From positions 6,207,929 through 6,271,928 of the forward strand of contig CM068541.1 of assembly GCA_035048495.1 (NCBI GenBank): a stretch of 64,000 nt of DNA, read 5' to 3'. The notes under the pieces are model-generated. The model was not told the DNA's origin. It worked only from the letters and a program-made list of their open reading frames with translations, and did no database searches. Within the stretch, counting starts at the first letter, position 1; every line of letters starts with the position of its first letter. The stretch comes from Euptelea pleiosperma (Eukaryota > Streptophyta > Magnoliopsida > Ranunculales > Eupteleaceae). Made by a program: the position numbers and the translations under genes. Below, one piece after another: positions 45,800 through 57,300 of this stretch.

Positions 45800-46191
45800 G
45801 ATGTAACAAGGTATACCTGAGATCTTTTTATTTGCGGAAGTGGCATTTTTGTAGTCACCGCTGCCATCTACGCCCACTGACCGCATGGATGTTTAGTCCA
45901 CCCCTTAATAGATATTCATACCAAAAATCAGCTTGTTTAATGATTCTTACCCGTTGGTATTAGTACTCAGAAAATGGTTGCATTTAACGGCTATAAGAAC
46001 GCCTTAAAAGCTGCTAAAAAGTGTTAAAATCTAATGGTTATAGATTACCAATGAGGGTAATTTTTGGTCTGTATATGCAGCATGGGGTGGGATAAACATC
46101 CATGCGGTCAGTGGGCCCAAATGACAGTGGTGAGTAACAAAAATCGTGTGCTTCCGCATTTGAAATAGTTTCAGGCATACCTTGTTACATC
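45800..46191. mobile_element. Fold-back element with GATGTAACAAGG ends
   Basis: A 392-base palindrome with ends GATGTAACAAGGTATACCTG / CAGGCATACCTTGTTACATC. The interior is the TGGATGTTTAGTCC / GGATAAACATCCATGCGGTC core related to the MULE-like family, but the outer ends are different. No clear target duplication. Confidence 0.72.
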
Positions 46192-46236
46192 GATTTAAAC
46201 TTGCTTTTTTTTTTTTAAACTTACCAGTTCCCCAGA

Positions 46237-46406
46237 GAGTAAAACTTCTATCACAAGAAATTGTAAATCACACAATCACAAGCCAATGAGTTCTCGGCAC
46301 GTACAAAAGTGCTTTTGAAACGTACCCATGTGCTTTTTTTACGTGCCGAGAACTCATAGGCTGTGATTGTGTGATTTGCAATCCGATTGTGACAGAAGTT
46401 TTACTC
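46237..46406. mobile_element. Short (170-base) MULE-end element
   Basis: Same family as 12450-12634, with the CCAATGAGTTCTCGGCACGTA palindrome and GTAAAACTTCT / AGAAGTTTTACTC ends. The flanks TTCCCCAGA / TTAACCAGA match at seven of nine bases, consistent with an old 9-base duplication. Confidence 0.78.
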
Positions 46407-46577
46407 TTAACCAGACAAGGAGACGAGTTTGGACTTTGGACTTTGGAGTGGCTCGTGCCGATGTGACTTTCCACCGTACAGTAAACACGCGTGTCTGGTA
46501 GCTAAGTTTTACTCCCAAAGATTCTACAGCTTACGTCAGTCCGTGGCATATCGAGGTATCAACGGCGTTGAAGTTGG

Positions 46578-46876
46578 GGCAAAAAAGGGTAAAAAACGAA
46601 AAATAACGGAAAAAAAGTGCGCTGAAATTCAAATTTTGAATATTGAATTTCAAATTTTAAAAAATAGAAAATAACGAGAAAATGGAAAAAACGGCCTTTT
46701 CACAATTTTTTTCAGAAAATAACAGTCATTTCGTTATAACGGAAAATAACACCGTTATTTTCGTTATAACCGTCGTTATTTTTTGGGCGTTTTAACGGTA
46801 CGTAGCATAACGGGGTAGGTCCGAATCCGTTATAACGGCCATTATTTTCGTTATAACGGCCGATTTTTAAACCTTG
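46578..46876. mobile_element. Partial hAT-like MITE
   Basis: Interior and right end of the CAAGGTTTAAA family, paralogous to 25081-25492. The left end and the MULE-like arm beyond it were lost by deletion. Confidence 0.65.
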
Positions 46877-47137
46877 GTACAAACTAAAAATGAAGCTGAT
46901 TAGTGATTTCTAAGCATTGGATTGAAGTTATTTTCATGGGTTGATTTTAACCGTAGGAATTTGAGCAATATTGAGCGTTATTTGGGTGCAAAGATCCAAT
47001 GGTTGTAAATCACTAATCAGGTTGATTTTCGGTTTGCAGGTCCACTGAGGGACTAGCCAAATATCCATATAGTTGGCGCCCTCTAATAGTGTGCCACATG
47101 GTTCATATTGTGCATTGTGACGGCGCTGTGACCGAAG
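46877..47137. mobile_element. Right part of a MULE-like element adjoining a hAT-like fragment
   Basis: Starts at GTACAAACTAAAAATGAAGC, the same junction as the nested insertion at 25493, and ends GACCGAAGTTTTACTTCTG. The left arm is lost. It is paralogous to 25493-25755. Confidence 0.65.
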
Positions 47138-47334
47138 TTTTACTTCTGTTAGGGTATGTTCGGTGAGTGAGAAATATCTGTGCATGTTAATATTTAGCAA
47201 TGTTTGGTACGTGGGGTACAAGGATCCAAAAGTTTAAAATCACTAATCTGGCTGATTTTTGGTTCGTAAGTCCACCTAGGGATTGACCAAATATCCACAT
47301 GTCAAGTGTGCCCCACATGTTACGTAGTTCAAAC

Positions 47335-47596
47335 CAAGGTTTAAATGGGACCGATATAATGAATTGTAATGCTGAGGCGCAAGAATGGAAAATAACAGAA
47401 AAAAATAGTGCTAAAATTCAAATTTTCAAAAACAAAAAATAACGGCCGTATATTTTCACAAAATAACAGTCGTTATAACAAAAATAATAGTCATTAATTT
47501 AAGAGCGTTTTAAGGTACGTAACAATGTAACGGGGAGGTCCCGAATCTGTTATAACGGCCATTATTTTCATCATAGCAGCCGTTTTTAAAACCATG
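47335..47596. mobile_element. hAT-like MITE (CAAGGTTTAAA family)
   Basis: A 262-base element flanked by GTTCAAAC / ATTCAAAC, seven of eight bases matching. Its interior is close to those at 11260 and 49149. Confidence 0.78.
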
Positions 47597-47679
47597 ATTC
47601 AAACATGTGAGCCATTGAGCCTCACATGCCAAGTGGGTCCTATGTGTCATATTATGAGCATATTAGACAGACCCCACAT

Positions 47680-49140
47680 GATCGTTAATTTCTATACGTT
47701 GCATGAGTCCTTTCCATAGTTTATTTTTAACCATGGATTTCGAGCATTATTTGGGGTACTCTGATCCAATAGTTTGAAATCACTATTCAGGCTGATATTT
47801 GGTATGTCATCCACCTTGTGATGGGCCAAACATCTATATGGTCAGCGATTTCTAAGAGTGTTACACATGGCTCTTATTGTGGTCCGGACGTTGGCGTGCT
47901 GAACAACCTAGGAAGGTGAATTTCTTGTGAAGCCGGCGTGAAGCGTTTCACATCAGATTCAACCAAAATATGTTTGACGTCCGTATCCCTTATCGCTTGA
48001 AGACCGACTAAGATAGTCTTCGCTTCTACTTCCTTTGGCCAGCTAGCTCAAGAAGGGAAGGGTGGCTCCTGCCAAAATAAGAGAGAGTGATCTCTAATAA
48101 TGAACCCTAAACCAGCTCTATCAATAGAAGCTTCCCAAGCCACATCCTTATTCATCTTAAGATGGCCAATAAGAGGAACTCCCACGTGATTGTCGATCGG
48201 GGTAACTTGCTCCTCCCGAGGGATCAGAAGTATGAATTTTGGGATCTAATGAAGAAAAGTATGGAGATTGGAACGTGTGAGGGAAAAAACTTCCTCATTT
48301 CTAGCCAACCAAAGTCTCCAAAGAAGAATACATGCAAGAGCCAACGAGAATTATTAGAGTGATCTCTAATAATGAACCCTAAACCAGCTCCAGCGATAGA
48401 AGCTTCCCAAGCCACATCCTTATCCATCTTAAGATGACCAACAAGAGGGATTCCCACGTGATTGTGGGGTAACTTGAAGTTTGAATTTTGGGATCTAACG
48501 AAGAAAAGCATGCAGATTGGGACGTGTGAGGGAAAAGACTCCAAAGAAAAATACATGCAAGAGCCAACAAGAATTTATCTCGGTGCCTTTTGTGAAAAGA
48601 TCTGTGAAAGGCGAGGCAAAAACCAAATACACTTAATAAACTAGCAATGAAACTTCGCGAGGATCCATATACGAGGGATCTTGACGATTATTGCACCGAG
48701 AACATGAGGGATCAATATACGCAACAACGAGAACTGAGTGTATTTGGTTTTTACCTAGCTCCGTCCTTGAACCTAGGTTTTGTCTGTTTTGGTTTTTACC
48801 ATCTATATGACCACTAAGAGTGTGCCACCGTATTGTCAGTGAAGTTGATGACTGACCACAATGTGCGCGACATGGCACATTTTTAGAGGACACTGACCGT
48901 ATGGATGTTTGTAAAATCTTTATGTAGACCTACAAATCAAAAATCAACTTGATTAGTTATTTCTAAGCGTTGGATCGGAGTCATTTTCATGAGTTAATTG
49001 TAACCTTGGGAATTTGAGTATTATTTGGGGTACAAGGATCCAAAGGTTAGAAATCACTAATCTGGTCGATTTTTGGTTTGGAAGTCCACCTAGGGATTGG
49101 CCAAACATCCACAAGTCAAGTGTGCCCCACATGTTATGTA
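47680..49140. repeat. Diverged MULE-like arms flanking the LINE relic, third spacer
   Basis: The counterpart of 10150-11250: degraded palindromic copies at about 47680-47870 and 48880-49140 with the LINE relic between. This shows the third spacer belongs to the same duplicated segment. Confidence 0.55.
48040..48725 (-). mobile_element. LINE relic with duplicated RNase H fragment
   Basis: Read on the minus strand in the normal LINE order: IDPSCSRCNN (near 48715), then GHLKMDKDVAWEAS...GLGFIIRDHS (RNase H start, about 48455-48370), followed by a second, partial copy of the same stretch at about 48330-48040. It is homologous to the relic at 10480-10980 but without the inversion. Short frames and gaps show it is dead. 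Confidence 0.62.
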
Positions 49141-49148
49141 GTTCAAGC

Positions 49149-49406
49149 CAAGGTTTAAATGGGACCATTATAACGAATTGCAACGCTCAGGCACAAAAAT
49201 GGCAAATAATGGAAAAAATGGCGCTGAAATTCAAATTTTCAAAAACGAAAAATAAAGGCAGTATGTTTTCACAAAATAACAGTCGTTATAACAAAAATAA
49301 TGGTCGTTAATTTTAGAGTGTTTTAACGTACATAACGTAACAGGGAGGTCCCGAATCTGTTATAACGGCCGTTATTTTCGTCTTAACAGCCGTTTTTAAA
49401 ACCATG
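49149..49406. mobile_element. hAT-like MITE (CAAGGTTTAAA family)
   Basis: A 258-base element flanked by GTTCAAGC / ATTCAAAC. It is the third-spacer counterpart of 11260-11560, with the same following sequence (ATGTGAGCC...). Confidence 0.76.
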
Positions 49407-50125
49407 ATTCAAACATCATGTGAGCCTCACATGCCAAGTGGGTCCCATGTGTCATATGATCAATATATTTAGGTGGGGCCCATATGTCACATGTCAGTGT
49501 ATTAAAGTCTCATGTGGGTATATCATACACCGAATTATCAACAAAAGCGGCTCGAGGTGGTGAAATGGATGGGGCCCTTTAAGAATGTGGTAAAATTTCA
49601 GCAAGTAAAGAAAGCTCCGGCACTTACAGAAGAGTTTTACCCGTCCCCAGTCCCCACCTATATGATGAAAGTTATTTTACCTGTGGGTGCGCGGATTCTT
49701 AGTGGACAACAAGACGAATCATCAACAACCGAAATGGGTAGAAAATTACAAACAAGACAAATCTCCCCCCAAAGAAAAAACGAGTGACACTTGGGCTTTT
49801 TGTAAGATTTCAGAAAGCAGGGAATCCCTTGCACCTTGACCAACTTGACACTCATAGAGAGGTGTAAATGTAAAGTGGGATGTGGACCATTAAGTTGATC
49901 TCGTGCATCTCCTCCAAAAGACTAAAGGGTATGCAGTTCACATCTTACGGTTGCATGTCTTTGCTTGATTGTGTGTGATTAAGTGGACCCCAGTTTTTCC
50001 TGGGTTTTGATTTAATGGTAGAAGTGTACTACAATGGATAAGTGTATAGGGTTTTTTTTTATGAAACAAGGAGGTGAGAAGCAAAATAAGTGACGGCATT
50101 TTCCTTCATAAAGTCAAGAAATAAG

Positions 50126-50327
50126 TGAAGGGTCGGGCTCAGGGGACCCTCATTTTTCTGACCCCTCCCAGTGTTCGTGTGCTCGGCCGTGGATTTCAAG
50201 ATTCCACCGGTGGTTGTCAGTGCCGAGCTAGCATCACTTTTGGGGCCGCTTGGATTCGTGTAATCTGTGGGCGTGCGAACACCGAGAGGTATCAGAAAAA
50301 AGGGGGTCCTTGGAGCCTGAGCCATAA
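50126..50327. mobile_element. GGGCTCAGGGGACC fold-back element
   Basis: A 200-base palindrome with arms GGGCTCAGGGGACCC and GGGGGTCCTTGGAGCCTGAGCC, without coding capacity. It provides the empty site for the insertion at 12450. Confidence 0.78.
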
Positions 50328-50414
50328 GTGAAACACTATACTTGGTCAACAAGTTTTTTTTTTTTCTTCTTTGGGTCAGCATACGCATATTTTCGCACAT
50401 AATTTTGGTGTACC

Positions 50415-50680
50415 CACGAGGAAGAGAAATCAATGGATGATTTTTGGTGAGGATGATCTCCTCACCATATAGATCACCCCTACAAAAAATCAGACCATTC
50501 TGAAATTTCTAACACCATCAAATGTGAGTTTCTAGCTAACGCTAAAAATTAGACGGTCCATAGTTCTTCAACTTGTAAACCATGCTAAGAATATCAGAAT
50601 GATTTGAATTTTTGTGAGGGTGATCTCCTCACCATAATGACCATCACCAAAAATCATCCCATTCCAAAACTTCTAATTTA
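50415..50680. mobile_element. Fold-back element related to 32309-32584
   Basis: Arms GATGATTTTTGGTGAGGATGA and ATCACCAAAAATCATCCC enclose a short unique centre. The outer ends are eroded. Confidence 0.62.
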
Positions 50681-50689
50681 TATAGGCTC

Positions 50690-50895
50690 AGGCTTAGAGG
50701 ACTCCCTTTTTCTGACCCCCTTAAGTGTTTGCACGCTCGGCTGTGGATTTCACGAATCCAACAGTAGTCGTCAGGACCTGAAAAAGTGATGCCAGCTCGG
50801 CACTGACAACTACCATTGGATTCTTGAAATCCATCGGCCGAGCACACGAACAGAGAAGGGTCAGAAAGAAGGGGGTCCCTTGAGCCTGACCCATT
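50690..50895. mobile_element. Second GGGCTCAGGGGACC-type fold-back element
   Basis: A diverged palindrome of the same family (AGGCTCAGGCTTAGAGG ... GGGTCCCTTGAGCCTGACCC) 360 bases from the previous copy. Confidence 0.72.
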
Positions 50896-52129
50896 TGTAT
50901 ACTGGCCCCCCACGATTTTTGTGTAAAAATGTGTCCAGTGAGGCTGCGCCTGACCCTTTTATTTTTCTTGAAGCTTGGTCTACAAGCTTTGGGTTCTTTT
51001 TTTTTGTTCTGAAACTTGGTCAACAAGTTAGACATCCTATTAGGAGCACGGACCATCAATAATAAAGACAGCAAGGGAAGGTGCCTTCTAATGGCGACAA
51101 GTTCAGTACCATGAATGGACTTGGGGGCACCACATAACCTCCGTTTAACTTTAACCATTGGGCCAACCCAGGGAATGTTGTGTCATATGAAATCACAAAT
51201 AGATTTATTTATTGGGAAATTTCTAGCAGTTGGATTCAAGCATTTTTTTTTCCTATTCAGATTGAATGGCTAGAGATCACCCATCAGGCTGATTTTTGGT
51301 GTGTAGGCAAGTCATTCATGGGTCATTGTTATGCGTCCCACAGCCCCATAGACAATAGTACCGCTCAGAAACAAAAAATGTGTCCATAAGTTTCAATTCT
51401 AGTGAAACCTAGACATCCAACTTACAACTCCATATGCAAGTACAAAGGCATTATCAAAGTAGATCTTCTACTATCCACATTTCTTGGATAACCTGCTTTA
51501 CGATGACCCACAAGTGTGCCATCTCTACCATAAGGCCATTAAGGCAATCGCCTTAGGCCCCAGGTAAGAGAAGACCGCAGCCCGCTAACGACATGAATGT
51601 TTAGCCCACCCCTTGTTGGATACTAGTGGATGGTCCGTGCCCACGGCACTCCCCAATAAAGCATTTGTCAAAACTGGGTGTGAATACCTGAGATCCACCA
51701 TCCAGTTGGGGATAAGATCTTGTCCATCATTATATGAAGCCAATAAGAGGGAGAGACAACTGACCACCCGTTGTATCGATTGAAACCAAAAATTAACCTG
51801 GTTGGTTATCTCTAGCCATAGATTTTAGTACTTTCTAGGATTGATTCTAGCTATTGGATTCAAGCATATATTTTGAGTAATAAATCAAATGGCTAGAAAT
51901 CATCAATCAAGCTGATTTGTAGTGTGTTTATCCCCCAAAAAATGATCTATGTAGGGCTGTGAGAGTCCTCTACATGGACTGCAACAGGACTACAGGAGTC
52001 CTCTGCATATATATTTTTTTTCCATCGCTTTTGATTAGCATGAATAGTTGTTAAATAAGATTTAATATATTAAAGATGAAAAGGCCTCATAGAGTTTTCG
52101 CCTTAGGACTCAACTTGAATCGAGACGCC

Positions 52130-54385
52130 CCTGGTAAGACATCTCTACTCACAACACCAATCACAAGTGAAATATTCGGACTTATTTTCATAAAAAAATC
52201 AGCCTGATTAGTGATTTCTAGGCGTTGGATTGGACATATATTCATGGGTTGATCTCAACTGTGGGAATTTGAGCAGTATTTGAAGTACAAAGATCCAACA
52301 CCTAGAAATCACAAATCAGGCTGATTTTTGGTTTTTAGGTCCTCCTAGGGATTGGCCAAACATTCATACAGTCAGGGTCATCTAAGAGTGAGCCATGTGG
52401 CTCACATTGTGTCCTGTAATGGGAGCCTGTCATTTTAGGGCTGTCACGGGAACCTCAACAGCCTTTTTCCTGTTTTATATGTTGGACAGATAATCTAGAC
52501 CGTCGATATGTTTAACAAAAATGGTCAAATAGTATTGTAATCATCTTGTGGAATGCAATATTGAGCTCATCCCCCTCTCTTATGAAGTTTGGGAACCTAC
52601 AAGATCAATTGAAATTTGGAAGGGCCCGTGAGCCTCCCAAGTAGTCCAGACTCCAAAGTTCAAACCACTGTTTAAAAGGGACTGCTGAAACAACTTAACG
52701 GTCGGTGAATGACCAAGTTACCGTTATTTTACGACACTGACGCCTGACACTGTTATGAGCATTCTTTCAAGCACAGTCCAGGGTTTACATCATGGGCTTG
52801 GAATTCATCCATATGCCTGTTCAAGACGCTTAGGATGAAAATTGTTCAAATCCGATGGCTAGGATTCATCAATCAGTGTGCCCGGAAATATACATCACCC
52901 CAGCTTACAGAACCATCTGATATAGAGTCCATCTAGAGCTAATATAGAGATCATGTTGGATATCCAATCACAAAAATCAATCAATTTTGGACATTCCTAA
53001 CCTCGTGAAAAATTGATTTGAATTAGAAAGATCCAGTCACTCAGTGTAAACCATTACTTTACGTCAATTTTTTTGTGATGATGATCATCTAGGTCAACTC
53101 AATGTATAGTTCGACTATCCAACATGATTATCTCCATACAATCTCACCACAGTGCAGGAATTGGGTGTAGCTCATATATGGGCTGGGATATTTTAACACG
53201 GATTGGTGTGACAAAGCTCCATGGGGCCCACATGAATAGGGCTGTTCTTTAATGCAGACTTCTGTATCAAAAATTTTGATGCAAAAGTCCATCAAATTGC
53301 AACATAGTAGACTCGTTCAGGCCCCACTTGTACCTTGAATGTCTGGCTTACACCATGATAGACCTACACACCAAAAATCAGCGTAATTTCTGGCCTTTGG
53401 ATTTGAGCACTTTCGTCATGAGCTTTATGAACAGGCCTATGAGTTGATTCCAAGGGCATGATGAAAAAGTGTTCAAATCCAAAGGCTAGGAATCACTAAT
53501 CACATTGCTTTTTGGTACGTGGGTCCACCAAGACGTGGGCCAAACATTAGGGGGGCAGTGGGCTTGAAAGAGTCTACTACGTCGCAAATTGAGGGACTTC
53601 TGCATCAAAATTTTGATACAGAAGTCGGTATCATAGACTTTTCCACATGAAGAGTCGATGCTGATTTTTGGTGGTGATGATCTGCTCACCATAGTGATTA
53701 TTCTCACAAAAAAATCAGTCCATTCTTACACCCCGTGGTACCATTTACACCCCTGGTCTCAAACTGTCAAAAACATGTTAAGCGGAACTAAGTTTAGAAA
53801 AGCCACGCTTGAATTGCAGAGATCCCAGAACCGGAACTTATTACATAGTTCAGTTCCAGTTCTGGTTCACAAATAAGTAGAACTGAAACAGATAGGAACC
53901 AGTTACCAATCGGGTATCCATATGGTTTCAAGAATATATATATGTAAAATATTTTTCTTATATATATTTGAAAAAAAAAAAAAATTGATATATTGACTAC
54001 ATATGTCGGTTCTAGTTAGGACCGGTTACTACTGTGTTAAGAACCAGAACCTTTTGGTTACTATCAAGTTCAAGACTAATTGGTTCTGGGTCCTTTTGGT
54101 TCCAGTTCTGAAATATTTAGTTTCAAATCGGATATCAGTTCCAACGGCACAAATTGAACGAGAGAAATTACTGAAAATTGCTCAATCATTGACATCCTAC
54201 AACCTTAAACCCTACATATTATTGATGAATATACAAGTTCTTTTGAACATTTTTGGCCAAAATACCTTCAAACTATAAGGACATTTAAAATGATGAAGAG
54301 ACGCAAAGCTCACCGACTGTTGAAAAATTTAAAAGTAAAAAACAATGCACATGAACTGAAACTAGGGGCCATGGCTAACTCTGAT
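52130..54385. other. Intergenic region to the right of the ABCC array, no gene
   Basis: Contains diverged MULE-like arms at about 52190-52440 and 53330-53560, an AT microsatellite-like stretch near 53930-53990, and otherwise apparently single-copy sequence. The stretch 54280-54385 is probably 3' UTR of the coiled-coil gene. No open frame here has recognisable domains. Confidence 0.55.
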
Positions 54386-57300
54386 TTAGAAAAGCTTATG
54401 ATGCAATGTCTTTCCGTAAGAGCATTTGAACTCGTCTGACCTGCCAAATGCCCGAGCAGTTGCGTTCCCTAGACTTGGCCTCTGGTGATATTCTGAACTC
54501 TTGGACTGTTCCCCACCATGAGAACTAAAACAATTTTCTTGACACACTTTTGCGTCACTCCAAAACAACCCTTCCTCATGCTGAGAATCATAGCGCAGCA
54601 GCTCATCAAATTCCTAGAAGATATACAGCGCGTCAATAAAGATTGTGGAAGAATGGAGAAGGGGGTGTGCGTACCTTTGACTTGGCAGAATAAGGAGTCA
54701 AACAAGGATTCAAATCCTTGAGGAACATGTCATCCGGACTACCAGGGGTTGTTATATCCTCAGAACTGTACTCCTGAACAATTTTCTGAAAATTGTCAGA
54801 ATAAAATATGCAAGGATCCTGCAAGGGCTGTCATTCAATCAAAAAAATAAAAGTTCCCACAGATACCGAAGGTAATACTTTTATCATGTTGGGAAGAAGC
54901 CATCCTCCTTGCATGTGCTTTATATCCTAGTGGACACTCAGGGATTTGGACCCAGGATTCGTGGGAATTGCCTAGGCCAACAACTACTTGATCAGAATAT
55001 CCTAACCATTTGATCCATCACACTCTTTTGGCCAGTCAAAAATAATTGTGGCAAATGATCTATTACATTCTTTTTGGTGTGCAAGATTGGATTTAGGCGA
55101 GACCCTAGCAGATATTAGGAAGGTGTTCATAGATGCAAGGTTACTTGATCAGAATATCCTAACCATTTGATCTATCACACTATTTTGGCCAGTCAAAAAT
55201 AATTGTGGCAAATGATCTATCACATTCTTTTTGGTGTGCAAGCTTGGGTTTAGGCGAGATCCTACCAGATACTAGGAACGTGTTCATAGATGCAAGGTTT
55301 AAGAGGGCTAGTTCGGGTACTGAGGCATTTTGTCTCCAAAAGGCGAGGCGTACCTCGAGGCAATGCTGAGGTGTAAGCTTCATTTTCAAAAAATAAAATA
55401 AAATTTGCTTCGCAAATTCTAAAAAAATATAATCAATTCTAAAAAAACTAAAGACATACCATGTGAAAAAAAAATAACTTAAATAAGCATAAAAGTAATT
55501 GAAGCTATAGCTTTTACCTTAAGAGTAACATTGTCGGGCTAAATGCCTGGAAGCATGATGATGATATCAAATCTTAAAAAACATAAATCACATAACTAAA
55601 TTACCAAATCTAAATAGTTAATAGGCTATGTCTACTAACAAAGTATCAATACTAACAAGATAGAGCTAAGATAATAGTCGAGCATCTGAGCAAGTTTGTA
55701 ATTTTTAAAGAACAAAATAGGGATGAAAGCTTAGATTTAGAGTTTCACACAAAATAAAAGGTTTTAAAGAACAAACTTAAGACCTTGTAGAACGTTTTCT
55801 ATCATAAAAGATTATTGGGGAAAGGTATTTTGGGGAAAGGAGTGAAAAAAAAGAAAAAATAAAAATGAAAATAAGGGGTTACGCTTTTGGATTTTAACGC
55901 GTAAAAGTGAGGCTATAGCCTCATGTGCGCCTCGGACACTAAGGCTATAACAGGCTATTTCTTTGCGCTTTGCCTTGAGGCACACCTCAAAACGCTTTTT
56001 TAAACCTTGCACAGATGGATTGGTTGTGCTCATCAATTGGAACGATTTGTCTTAAAATGAGTAGCTCCTTGCATGTGTACCTTGTGTACGGCATATGCAG
56101 GGAGAGAGGCTTCTTCTTGACACCAGAATTCATCTAAAGTATTACTAGTATCATTAGTAGCCATACATGAAGTATGATCATTTGCAATGAGAACTGGGTT
56201 CCTATTTTCATGTGCATGCTATGGTATGCTTACCAAAGAATTAGTAGCCTCTAGATCAAATATCGGCGTTCTTGAAGAAACATGACCTTCGAAACATGCC
56301 CTTACTGCATATTTATCTGCCTTTACCTGTCCATGTGATACATCGTCAGCAATCCAAGCCCAAGTCATGAAAGACGCTAATATGCAATAGTAAAACTGCA
56401 CACCCATGATCATTGAATTAAATGGCTTGTCTCTAAACATGGTCACCAATCCTCCAAATGAGTAAAAACATGTATAATTCACCGTCAAAACGAGTAAACC
56501 AAACACAGAGAAACTTAGTTTTGTGAAAATTGTATAAAACATTATGAGCATTGAATAAGAGACTGTTCATTCTAGAAATAGGTTTCAGTTCTGTTTCCTT
56601 TTAGTTATTTGGGCGCTTCTCTTCTGGGGCAGAGAAGCTCATAGCTAATGATATCAACCAAAATGTGGGACATTTTCTTGCCTCAGTTTGCTTCAACAAG
56701 AAGGTAGGTATTTGTACTTATGGCAGTCCCAAATATTTACAGTGAATGTGTGTTTCCTTCTCAAAGTCCATTTTCATTTTGTTGGCATACAACTAAAAAA
56801 ACATTACAAAGAATTTCTCTAAGATCAAAGATTCAAAATTGAGAAGTGAAAGAAATTGCAATTGAGTTCTAAAAGGAGTGAACGTTACCTCTTACAATGA
56901 CCATTATAAGCCTAAAGGCTCATTCCAAGAATAATGGTGCATGGCCATATATTGGCATTTCAAAACACAGTAAGAGGATGCAACATGATGATCAAGAGGA
57001 ACGAAGCTCTGAGTGTCATTGATTTTATTCCTCTCATTCTCTTCCTCAAGGGGATGAGAAACAAGTTTATCACTCACAAGGTGTGGCAATTGGCGAATGT
57101 CTTCATATTTAGATGATTAAACTCTATGAGCAGTTTGGTTCAGCTAGGGTAACGAATACCAAACTTAATAATTAAATAATCAAGCCTTAATTTGGAAGTG
57201 GGTTTTGAGCAAGTAGTGCATTGTAGTATTTATATATTAGGATACAAAATTCAGGATTATCCAAATACAACTGAGAAAATGAAATCTGAAAGCGTCACGC

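Larger units (their letters stand above)
1..52070. repeat. Tandem segmental triplication of ABCC gene plus spacer
   Basis: Homologous landmarks recur at offsets of about 17.5 kb (A to B) and 16.5 kb (B to C), for example exon 7 at 327, 17802 and 34314. Spacer landmarks (the GCCTTAGG-type segment near 13855, 28460 and 51550) show that the spacer was duplicated with the gene. Differences in length are explained by the transposon insertions listed separately. Homology ends near 52070. Confidence 0.85.
54819..56233 (-). other. Third intron of the coiled-coil gene, enlarged by repeats
   Basis: This 1.4-kb intron is several times longer than its neighbours. It holds a 157-base tandem duplication (54985-55298) and a 717-base hAT-like element (55293-56009), which together explain most of the extra length. 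I see no further exon with a convincing reading frame in it. Confidence 0.6.

Noticed and set aside
50059..51158. Minus-strand frames of 124 and 145 codons
   Set aside because: They run through two GGGCTCAGGGGACC fold-back elements, and the paralogous spacers do not keep them open.
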